Shown here: in pieces, positions 41,811 to 49,636 of the stretch
How the letters are laid out: every line of letters starts with the position of its first letter
Position numbering within the stretch: position 1 is the first letter of the stretch
The notes under the pieces: model-generated
What the model was told of the DNA's origin: nothing
Databases searched by the model: none
Seen by the model: only the letters and a program-made list of their open reading frames with translations
Translations under genes and position numbers: made by a program
Assembly: GCF_013402915.1 (NCBI RefSeq)
Contig: NC_050722.1
Coordinates: forward strand, 310,001-374,000
Length of the DNA: 64,000 nucleotides
DNA from: Zygotorulaspora mrakii
Lineage: Eukaryota > Ascomycota > Saccharomycetes > Saccharomycetales > Saccharomycetaceae
Direction of reading: 5' to 3'

Positions 41811-44800
41811 TTAAAAGAAAAGTTTGAAGGACGCAATCTCAAAGGGTCTCAAAGTGATTGGAATCTCTTTTATTTTTTTATTCTCCTTACAGCATGAAAA
41901 TTCTACCTTACCCAAGATTTTCAGCTCCAGATTATCAATCTTTTCAACCCGTGATATAGGTAAAGAAGTGAGCAGAGTTGCATTGGATTCACCACCCAAG
42001 GATTCATATACTCTGACTACCATGGATGAATCATCGCTCTTTTTAGAAAGAGCATAATTGGAATGGAGATCTTGATCATCCTCACCTCTTTTAATGTTAG
42101 AAAGAATAACGTTTGAATCCCCTCTAATTTTGATGATGTTCTCGAAATCCTCATATATCTCAGCGGATATCATGTACTCATAGTTGTAGTTAAATTCAAG
42201 AGCAAGTTTAACAGTTTTACTAGAGAGTGGACCACGATGAGGATAAATGGAGTATTTGATTTCATGTGATCCCATGTCAGCATGTGCATCCGGAGCCTTC
42301 GAAGACCGCAATAAGGACAGTCTCATCAGATTACCATGCGTAGCAAAACCGTATTTGGAACTGTTCAAAATAGAAACACCTTTATTAAATTCAGAGTAAT
42401 CAGCAAATTTATGGTGACAGACTTCAAATTTAGCAACATCCCAGGAGGTGTTGTAATGTGTTGGCCTTTTGGTGATACCGAATTGCGTCTCATAGGAGGC
42501 AAAATCGTTCCGAACATTGACTGGAAATTCTACCTTCAAAAACTTGTTTCTCAAATTCCAGTTCTCAACATGTGTCGTTATATCAATTCTGCTTTCTCCG
42601 ACAGTGCCAGACTGCACTGCAGCTAATGAGATTTGTGACCTGATCTTACAATTTTCCGAAATGGCAATCACAACTTCCACTGTACCTATATACTTACTGG
42701 ATTCCAAAATATTAATGCTCTCCAGCTTTGTTAGGTAATTATACTGATTCACTGAATACAATTCGGTATCCCATGCCTGCCAAGATAATGGTTTATCATC
42801 AAAAATGACAAATTGATTGGCACCCAACTTATTTCTACCATTTTTCAGATCTAAAAATTGTGTGCCACTTTTTTTATCAATAATGCTTATAATGGATCCG
42901 CTCATCTTACTTATTTCAATTGACAATTCACTATTTCCTAAAACAATCGCGTCATCCTTCATGCTCACATTGACACCACTGAATGAGTCTGATTTTTTTG
43001 GCACTTCCAATTGTTCCGGCCAAACAATCGTTTTTACAGAGATGCCGTTTTCAGATTGTTTTTTCAAACATTTAACTGCTTCTTTAATTAAAGATTGGCA
43101 TTTATCAATAACAGTTTGAAGCATAGGTACTGCTTCATATTTATAAACCATTTCAATACAAGATCCGGGCAAAACATCATGAAATTGACATAATAAAACA
43201 TCTTCCCAAAGATCATTGATTTTGTTCACAGGATATTCATATGAATTTTGGTGAAGGATGGAAGCCTTGGTTGCCAACCATTCAAGATCGTGTAAATTAA
43301 TCTCAGACAGTCTCATTAATTTTTTCGTTAGCGCCTGCGTTGTATATGTTCCTCTATGAAACTCAAAGTACAATTCACCACACCAAGTAGCAAGCTTTTT
43401 ACCATTGTTAGTTTTTGATAATATATCATCATAAAAATCATCAATCGTTTTACCCACATGCAACTTAGGAACAATGTTGCCATTGCGATTACTCATGGAT
43501 CTGATACGCCTCATTTTTTCCAGCATTTCTCTTGTAGGCCCACCTCCACCGTCACCTATACCGTAAAGCATCAACCCCGAAGGATAAGTTTCGGCAGTTT
43601 TGTTCTGTTTTGCACTACGTAATACATCGCCAAAATGAGAGCTTGCGGTGTAAGTATTACCTGGGGGCATATGTGTTAATAATTGAGAACCATCAATACC
43701 AGCCCAATTAAAAGTCGAATGTGGGAAACTGTTGATATTATTCCAGGATAATTTTTGAGTTAGAAACTTATCAATGCCTGATAATTGACAAATTTGTGGA
43801 ATTTGAGATGAATAACCAAAAGTATCAGGTAGCCAAAAAACTGTCGATTTTAGACCAAAATATTTTAAGAAAAATCTTTGACCGAAGAAGAATTGCCTTG
43901 CGAGAGACTCACCACCAGGTATATTAGTATCATTTTCGACCCAAGAACCACCGATTGGGAAGAACTGGGACTGCTGAATCTTTGGTATAAGTACTTTATT
44001 GAAAAATTCGGAATGTTCTTCTAGTAACCATTTGAACTGCTGCCCTTGCGATGCGACAAATTGATATTCAGGATATTCATCCATAATTGTGCATTGAGAA
44101 GACCACGACCGAACAACTTTCCGCTTCGTTTCGGCAAACGGCCATAACCAAGCGGTATCAATATGACAATTACCCATTGCAAAGACGTTATTCACAATCT
44201 GTGAATCCCCTTCAGAATAAACTTTGTCAGATTCAATGAATTTATCAAAAAATTCTTTCTTCACGAAATCTCGACATTTGCTTACTGAAGACCTGTCATT
44301 GGGATCAAACATATCAATAATCTCATTCCCAATTTGCCTAGCCTTGTGTTTCTGCCAAGAATCCCCAGGAAGCTCTCTTGCAGCATCTGTCAACATCCAA
44401 TAATCAATATACAACGCACGCGCCTCCCAGTCTGGCCACACGATATCTGCATTTCTAAGGTGAAAAAACCTATTATCATCAGGCGGATTGATTGTGCCAC
44501 CAGAACCACAACCGAACATCCCATTGTTTCCAGCTTCGATATAAAAGAAGTATTTACCATCCTCGTTTTTGGGCAAAATATACTCTTTTCTGTCGCCGCC
44601 AGAGAATGCTGTGGCCGGAATTAGCCTCTTTGCATCGATGACAACACCCTCATTCTCACAATTCCATTCAAAAACCAACCTTTCGGACGAGTCTCTCCAT
44701 TCACTCGGCAAAGATAACTCTACTTTGAACCAGGTAGTCGACCAACTCGGTCCAAATGGCTGTCCCATGGACGCTTTACGAAACTCAAGCTTGCCAGCTT

Positions 44801-45053
44801 TATCCTGATCGATGATACTCTTCCAAGAGGGCCTCTTGTCCGGTGAAACAGGCGAAGAACCCTTTTCGAAGGCCACCTGATACCACCACACCTTCACGTG
44901 CTTGTCATCCAGTGAAATTCGTGCCTTGTCATAGAACTTGGGCAAATTCAAATCGCGGTAGTCGCCATTATCGGTAAACTGTCTCAACCTGTTCTCGTAA
45001 ATGCTCTGAACCGACTTGAATTGCGGGTCGTAGCCAATATTTTCATACCCCAT
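41811..45053 (-). CDS. AMS1: Vacuolar alpha-mannosidase Ams1 (GH38)
   Basis: 1080 residues from the ATG at 45053; S. cerevisiae Ams1 has 1083. The frame stays open for 39 codons upstream but without an ATG. GH38 motifs: GNCHIDTAWLWPF with the metal-binding His/Asp, WLPDTFGYSSQIPQI with the nucleophile Asp at about 410, and HDVLPGSCIEMVY. It trims free oligosaccharides in the vacuole and has no signal peptide. It is delivered from the cytosol by the Cvt/autophagy route, the same pathway in which Atg20 (15.3 kb) works. Homologue of YGL156W, tandem with CDC43. Confidence 0.95.
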   Translation of the reverse strand: MGYENIGYDPQFKSVQSIYENRLRQFTDNGDYRDLNLPKFYDKARISLDDKHVKVWWYQVAFEKGSSPVSPDKRPSWKSIIDQDKAGKLEFRKASMGQPFGPSWSTTWFKVELSLPSEWRDSSERLVFEWNCENEGVVIDAKRLIPATAFSGGDRKEYILPKNEDGKYFFYIEAGNNGMFGCGSGGTINPPDDNRFFHLRNADIVWPDWEARALYIDYWMLTDAARELPGDSWQKHKARQIGNEIIDMFDPNDRSSVSKCRDFVKKEFFDKFIESDKVYSEGDSQIVNNVFAMGNCHIDTAWLWPFAETKRKVVRSWSSQCTIMDEYPEYQFVASQGQQFKWLLEEHSEFFNKVLIPKIQQSQFFPIGGSWVENDTNIPGGESLARQFFFGQRFFLKYFGLKSTVFWLPDTFGYSSQIPQICQLSGIDKFLTQKLSWNNINSFPHSTFNWAGIDGSQLLTHMPPGNTYTASSHFGDVLRSAKQNKTAETYPSGLMLYGIGDGGGGPTREMLEKMRRIRSMSNRNGNIVPKLHVGKTIDDFYDDILSKTNNGKKLATWCGELYFEFHRGTYTTQALTKKLMRLSEINLHDLEWLATKASILHQNSYEYPVNKINDLWEDVLLCQFHDVLPGSCIEMVYKYEAVPMLQTVIDKCQSLIKEAVKCLKKQSENGISVKTIVWPEQLEVPKKSDSFSGVNVSMKDDAIVLGNSELSIEISKMSGSIISIIDKKSGTQFLDLKNGRNKLGANQFVIFDDKPLSWQAWDTELYSVNQYNYLTKLESINILESSKYIGTVEVVIAISENCKIRSQISLAAVQSGTVGESRIDITTHVENWNLRNKFLKVEFPVNVRNDFASYETQFGITKRPTHYNTSWDVAKFEVCHHKFADYSEFNKGVSILNSSKYGFATHGNLMRLSLLRSSKAPDAHADMGSHEIKYSIYPHRGPLSSKTVKLALEFNYNYEYMISAEIYEDFENIIKIRGDSNVILSNIKRGEDDQDLHSNYALSKKSDDSSMVVRVYESLGGESNATLLTSLPISRVEKIDNLELKILGKVEFSCCKENKKIKEIPITLRPFEIASFKLFF

Positions 45054-45324
45054 ACTGGCTATTAAATATGTAAGTATGTATGGTCGTTTCAGCACTCCTG
45101 GACCTGAAACTGCTCTCAGTAAATCGCCATTTGACGCTTGGACATTTACAATTACAACATTGTAATACACTTGTATTTATACTTATGTTCATTTATTTAT
45201 ATATAGATATTCCATCCCCTAAAAAAAGCTCCGTAACTTGGTGTTACCCTGCGCCCCGCGCTTATCGAGATCTCCAACTTATCATAGACATATCTATTAG
45301 CATTCCAAATATGGCACTTGGACA

Positions 45325-45558
45325 CTACTTTTGGATAGATACCTCTTTGTCCTCTTCGACACTAGCGATCATGGAGTCAAAGCCGTCCTTCAACTTGTTG
45401 ATGTGAAGCTCTTCTGGTAACTTGACCGTGTAGCCCTTAATTAGAGAGAACTCATGAGTAATTGAACCACCGAGGTTTCCAACCGTTTTCTTGAATTTCT
45501 CAACCTCAATGTCTGGGGCTGAGTCTTTGAGAGTAACGATGAATGATTTTGGTGCCAT
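45325..45558 (-). CDS. PBI2: Vacuolar proteinase B inhibitor Pbi2
   Basis: 77 residues; S. cerevisiae Pbi2 has 75. The fold is that of a protease propeptide (inhibitor I9): KSFIVTLKDSAPDIEVEKFKKTV, GGSITHEFSLIKGYTVKLPEELH and a C-terminal EEDKEV. Pbi2 inhibits the subtilisin-like proteinase B (Prb1) and, with thioredoxin, supports vacuole fusion. In S. cerevisiae PBI2 (YNL015W) is beside PUB1 and a tRNA-Ile gene. Here it lies between AMS1 and YFH1, while PUB1 and tRNA-Ile are about 7-9 kb away. A TATA element lies 102 bases upstream. Confidence 0.9.
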   Translation of the reverse strand: MAPKSFIVTLKDSAPDIEVEKFKKTVGNLGGSITHEFSLIKGYTVKLPEELHINKLKDGFDSMIASVEEDKEVSIQK

Positions 45559-45659
45559 TGCTATAATCCGTGATGAGATTCAAGGCGTGCTATACGATGT
45601 TAGGTATATTAATGCCGTAGTTATGCCGTAAACTATAATATGACTTGTTATCGCTCCTT

Positions 45660-45667
45660 TTTATATA
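45660..45667 (-). promoter_or_regulatory. PBI2: TATA box of PBI2
   Basis: On the minus strand TATATAAA lies about 102 bases upstream of the PBI2 ATG, a normal yeast distance. The 298-base interval 45559-45856 otherwise holds only a 70-codon minus-strand frame that I do not regard as a gene. Confidence 0.5.
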
Positions 45668-45856
45668 CTTGAAAATGAGGAATCAACAGCAAAGCTGGCC
45701 CCTTGGAACAATCGCCAAGCTGAATCGCTAATAACGACGTTCTAACAAGGTACAGAAGGTGGTAATAGGCCAACAAGATGACGGCGATGTGACTAAGTAG
45801 CATGCTATATGGGTGCACAACCGTTCGCTGGTCCTTGCAAACCGCGTGTCGTGCCA

Positions 45857-46399
45857 TCACAGTGAGATACTGCCCTGTTCTTGTGGTATTGCGTCGTTCA
45901 TCTCATGTGTTAGAATCTCGAGAAGCTTGGTGTCGTCCCTGAGAGAGACCCACTGATCTTGGTAGAGATCGAATCTGTTTGGCCCTGAGACAGGCGACGA
46001 GAGCCATATCTGCTTGTTCGGTGGCTGTTTGTTAATGACATAGGTTCCGACCTCGTCAACCTCCAGTGTCATCACGCCTTGAGAGTACTCGACATCGGGG
46101 ATTTTATCTGGGTACCGGTCGCTGAGTGCTTCTAGCTTGTCAAGCAGAGCTTCGAGGAGTGTGTCTGACTCTTTCTGATACCTCTCAGCCGAAAGCTGTA
46201 AAATTTCCTTTGGGATTCCATGTCCGTCGGTGGATCCAACGGCAAACGACCTAGAGCAATTGACTATCGTAGGTACAAATATATAGGAGTGAAGGGCAGG
46301 TGAGCGAACCGACCTTCGTGCGACAGGTGCAGCATTGTGCTGCAACAGCTTGGTGCCAAAGCCACGACAGTTTTTTATAATACTTAGCCTCCTCATCAT
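45857..46399 (-). CDS. YFH1: Frataxin Yfh1, mitochondrial iron-sulfur cluster factor
   Basis: 180 residues; S. cerevisiae Yfh1 has 174. The first 60 residues are a basic, arginine-rich mitochondrial presequence. The frataxin domain follows: an acidic first helix (ERYQKESDTLLEALLDKLEALSDRYPD), DVEYSQGVMTLEV, and the family signature GTYVINKQPPNKQIWLSSPVSGPNRFD. Frataxin stimulates persulfide transfer by the Nfs1-Isd11-Isu1 complex in the matrix. Two ATG codons in tandem start the frame. Homologue of YDL120W; divergent from EXP1. Confidence 0.96.
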   Translation of the reverse strand: MMRRLSIIKNCRGFGTKLLQHNAAPVARRSVRSPALHSYIFVPTIVNCSRSFAVGSTDGHGIPKEILQLSAERYQKESDTLLEALLDKLEALSDRYPDKIPDVEYSQGVMTLEVDEVGTYVINKQPPNKQIWLSSPVSGPNRFDLYQDQWVSLRDDTKLLEILTHEMNDAIPQEQGSISL

Positions 46400-46638
46400 T
46401 GTTGAAAAAGCTCTGAAGAAGAAGAGAAGCAGTGAACAGAATCAAAGCTATGTGGGATGCTGTAATAAATGAGAAATCTATTTCACTCCTTTCTGCCCTT
46501 CCACTTGTGCCCATATGCCTGCGAATGAATTTTCGAGATGCCGAGATACTTTAAGTTTTGGATATTGAAAAAATCAGTGGTCAATGGGAAGAACAGTTTA
46601 CGTATTCGTTGAAAAGTGGACCGAAAACAACTTTTAGG

Positions 46639-47043
46639 ATGAACTTCTACACATTTTTGATTGCATTTGTACTGGTTGTGATTTTTGCCATATTACTCCC
46701 CATTGTGTCAGGTATCGGCACTTTCAAAGTAGAGAAGCAACAGAGGGGAAGCACAAATGCACATTTGAAAGACAAAAGGGGCGTCAAATTTGAGTTATCA
46801 AGCAACACTGAGAGTTTTGGGACCGCTTCTTCGACTAATAGGAAAGAGCGTAACTTTGACATCCATTCGAGAACAGGTTTGAAGAAAAGAGTCATTGGTA
46901 AATACGATGAGGACCCCAATACTTATGATTACGATGTGAATGAATTTATCAATGAGGATGCTGAAGAAGAAAAAAGAGCACAGGTCGAAAGACTGCAGAA
47001 GTTTGATGGGAGCAAAGAAAAGGCCTATGAGGAGCTTGTATGA
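46639..47043 (+). CDS. EXP1: Exp1-like small ER membrane protein
   Basis: 134 residues from the first in-frame ATG at 46639; 27 upstream codons are open but lack ATG. The N-terminus is one strongly hydrophobic segment (about 4-27: FYTFLIAFVLVVIFAILLPIV) with no cleavage-like site, so a signal anchor. A basic cytosolic linker and an acidic C-terminal part (KYDEDPNTYDYDVNEFINEDAEEE) follow. Position between YFH1 and UBP1 matches YDL121C (EXP1), reported to help export of the plasma-membrane ATPase Pma1 from the ER. Identification rests on position, size and topology. Confidence 0.8.
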   Translation: MNFYTFLIAFVLVVIFAILLPIVSGIGTFKVEKQQRGSTNAHLKDKRGVKFELSSNTESFGTASSTNRKERNFDIHSRTGLKKRVIGKYDEDPNTYDYDVNEFINEDAEEEKRAQVERLQKFDGSKEKAYEELV

Positions 47044-47390
47044 AAGAATTTACTAAAAAGGGGTCGTTATGAACAAAGCCACGATAGAAGATCAATATCA
47101 TAGTCGCCAAACTGTAGTTTTATGTAGCATGTTTCGAATGTTGTAATTTGAGGCTTTAATAAACCACCTGCGAGGCTTCTTAATACAATATATGATTTGC
47201 GCACATGATAGAGTATCATTAGTTGTATCTTGCAATAGGATTCTTGTAACTTTTTCAATTGGATATGGTCTTCAGCGGTGCCAAGCGGATTCAACCTCTC
47301 GCAGTAGGGAAGTTGTGAAAGAAGTGAACGCTCTTAATGGGATTACCATGAGTCGCTTCACTCTATTTTGAGAACCCTATACTTCTTATC
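47044..47390. other. Gene-free interval between EXP1 and the DUP240-type gene
   Basis: 347 bases between convergent genes. A 75-codon minus-strand frame lies inside but shows no family features. Nothing else is visible. Confidence 0.3.
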
Positions 47391-48071
47391 TTAAACTATT
47401 GATTCATCACGCATGAGACTATTCCAGAAGTCATCCACACTCTCTTGATAAGCTTTGACAGCTTCTTTAATGTATGGCTCAAGCTCAAGTTTTTGGCTTC
47501 GCTGCACAGGTGGTTCATTTAAATCGTGAGCGGCACCATTGCCACTTGACTGGTGTTGTTCGTTACTGCTTCCACGTTCACCTTGATTTTCGATTTTTAA
47601 ATAAGGGTTAAGAAATTTCGATCTGAAACATGATTGGCACGACTCTCCATCATAAAAGAAATATGGGGTGGCTTCCCTAGAATTTTGGTAGAATACCCGG
47701 TTCAGATTACCAGCAATGGTATCCCACTTTCTGCTATCAAGACCCGGTCTTATTATGACCACTTGCTTCAGGAATAACAATTCATTCTCTTTAGTAAATT
47801 CTATTTTGTAGGCTATTAAAAGAGCAAAACACCCTAACAAAATCATAGTGAGAGATCCAAAAAACATCAGGAAAAATATCGCAACTTCATCATGTCTCTG
47901 AAACCATATGAGCAACAGCATAATGATTAATACACCAAAGAAAACAAGCGAAAAACGCTTGTTAGTGAAAAAGAAGTGAGAGAATCGACAGAAAAAAACA
48001 TCCCGCGGCAACTGAGGAGTTTCCTCTTCATATTCAAGTCCGTTCTCCCTGCCATCCTTTTGAGAAATCAT
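47391..48071 (-). CDS. DUP240/COS-family two-pass membrane protein
   Basis: 226 residues from the ATG at 48071. The family pattern is clear. PRDVFFCRFSHFFFT resembles the KDIF-SYLSYWIYE block of S. cerevisiae DUP240 proteins. Two adjacent transmembrane segments follow (about 42-60 and 66-88). Then comes RKWDTIAGNLNRVFYQNSREATPYFFYDGESCQSCF, matching the EWR-N-MNQYLF...PYYFY-C domain (written here only as spaced motifs). The C-terminal tail is polar with a conserved helix before the stop. Family members are linked to endosomal sorting and membrane traffic, without a fixed molecular role. S. cerevisiae has no such gene between YDL121C and YDL122W, so it is an insertion relative to that order. 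A decayed copy lies upstream. Confidence 0.85.
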   Translation of the reverse strand: MISQKDGRENGLEYEEETPQLPRDVFFCRFSHFFFTNKRFSLVFFGVLIIMLLLIWFQRHDEVAIFFLMFFGSLTMILLGCFALLIAYKIEFTKENELLFLKQVVIIRPGLDSRKWDTIAGNLNRVFYQNSREATPYFFYDGESCQSCFRSKFLNPYLKIENQGERGSSNEQHQSSGNGAAHDLNEPPVQRSQKLELEPYIKEAVKAYQESVDDFWNSLMRDESIV

Positions 48072-48521
48072 CTTCAACCTTGAATTCAGCGAGCCCAAGT
48101 TGCAGTGATCCCCTTAGTATCGAAGTATGCTTTTTTGCCAAGCGCCTTATTTGGCCGAATGTAGACGTCAATCCAAAAATCAAGTCCGCGTTTATAAGAG
48201 TTTTAATGTAATATTTGGGACTGTAGAAAGAGACCTGTATCAAGTCATTGAAAACTGGCGGCAGTCTGCCCACTATAGAAATTGCTTATATTTTACCTGA
48301 CTTGCAGGAAAGTGACCTTTCAAAGATAGCTGCCTTAAAGAACATATTTTGCATATTCAAGAGTGTACTATCGATTCAGAAAGCTCGCAGTAAAAATCGG
48401 TATGTTCGTTGTACTGGAACACTGAAGCAATCATTTAATGGTTAGTAGCGAAGAATATACGGGTTGCGGAAATTGATGGTCAGCACGCACATAATTAACT
48501 ATTTAAATCTCGTCATTCATT
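48072..48521. other. Spacer between the DUP240 gene and its decayed copy
   Basis: 450 bases: the promoter of the intact gene and the 3' flank of the relic. The part nearest the intact ATG still resembles sequence upstream of the relic (for example the CAACTTGG/CAGCTTGG region), as expected if a duplication unit included 5' flank. No further gene is seen. Confidence 0.4.
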
Positions 48522-49298
48522 CTAGGAGTCAACTGCATTTTGGCAAGAATATATACCTTCATCTCCAATCAATGATTCTCTACGCAAGATGTTTTTCCAG
48601 CAGGCATTGAAACTCCCTTGATAAGCTTTAACAGCCTCTTTGATGTAAGGTTTTATCTCAAATCTTTGGCTATGCTACGCTGGTGGCTCACTAAAAGCTT
48701 CAGGGACAGAATTGCGAGCTGGCTCAGCTTATTGGTTCCTTATTTCACCTCTAGTCTAATTATCTCTTTACAGATATGAATTGAAGGCTTCTCGTTTGAA
48801 AAATGATTGGCACAATTCTCCATCATAAAAGAAATATGGGATGACTGATGTCGAATTTTCGAAAAAAATGAGGTTCGGTTTTATAGCAGTGATATCGCAC
48901 TCTCTGTTAGCAGATTATGGTCTTACTGTGATCATCTCTCGTAAGAGGACCAATTCATTTCTCTAGTAGATCCAAATCTGCAGACTGCAAGAGACAAAGC
49001 TACATATACTGAGAGGAGTACGATAAGACTTTCAAGTAATGAAGTGGCAAATATCACAACTCCCTTATGTGCATGGGTGAATATGAGCAATAACATAACA
49101 AATAATTCACCAAAGATAACAAGGAGAAAAACTCTGTGGGTGAAAATGAAGTAAGAGAGTCTGCAGAAAAAATATACTTATGCAAACTGAGGATCCCTCA
49201 TTTTCATATTCTAGTCCGCCTACCGTACTCTCCCTCCTGAATTTATATTTGTCTTGATAGGCCAGTAGTTCCAAGCTGGTATGCGCATGCATTTTCAC
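48522..49298 (-). pseudogene. Decayed tandem copy of the DUP240-type gene
   Basis: Read on the minus strand, the segment matches the intact neighbour along its whole length: GLEYENEG at the start, two hydrophobic segments (YFIFTHRVFLLVIFGELF; VALSLAV), SVIPYFFYDGELCQSFF, and the tail KPYIKEAVKAYQGSF. It is broken by a +1 shift near 49190-49206, a -1 shift near 48955-48968, and at least six in-frame stops. One stop lies before the first membrane segment, one after the second, and four lie in the linker before the tail. The remaining long frame (49107-49298) covers only the N-terminus and then runs out of frame. The damage is spread evenly, indicating old, neutral decay. Confidence 0.88.
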
Positions 49299-49636
49299 TT
49301 TATAGTTTGTATTTTTAAGGAAGAGCCAGGTTTCAATAGCTCTCGGAATCTGAATGTAGAAACTAATTGGCTAGCAAATCATTTTAGCTGTTGAAGACTC
49401 GTGTTCATCTAACACGAAGTATAAGCGCCCACACTGTTTAATAAATTCTATGTCGTAGTCAAAAACGCACAACTAGAAATTTTATGGATACTATGCTAAA
49501 TGTTTAATTTGTATTTGATGATAACTAGGATAGGATGAAACACACATATACAAAATTGCGGAAGTTGAAAGTGAAGCAATGAGAAGCCTTGACCTCTTTG
49601 ACTAACTATGCAATCTGCCTAGTATTTCTGTATTAA
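49299..49636. other. Gene-free interval between the DUP240 relic and UBP1
   Basis: 338 bases: the 5' flank of the relic and the 3' flank of UBP1. No frame or RNA gene is supported. Confidence 0.3.

Noticed and set aside
45648..45860. 70-codon minus-strand frame between PBI2 and YFH1.
   Set aside because: It overlaps the end of YFH1 and the TATA region of PBI2 and has no recognisable features.
48072..48273. N-terminal frame overlapping the start of the DUP240 gene.
   Set aside because: It runs in another frame across the intact gene's start; the relic alignment supports the DUP frame instead.
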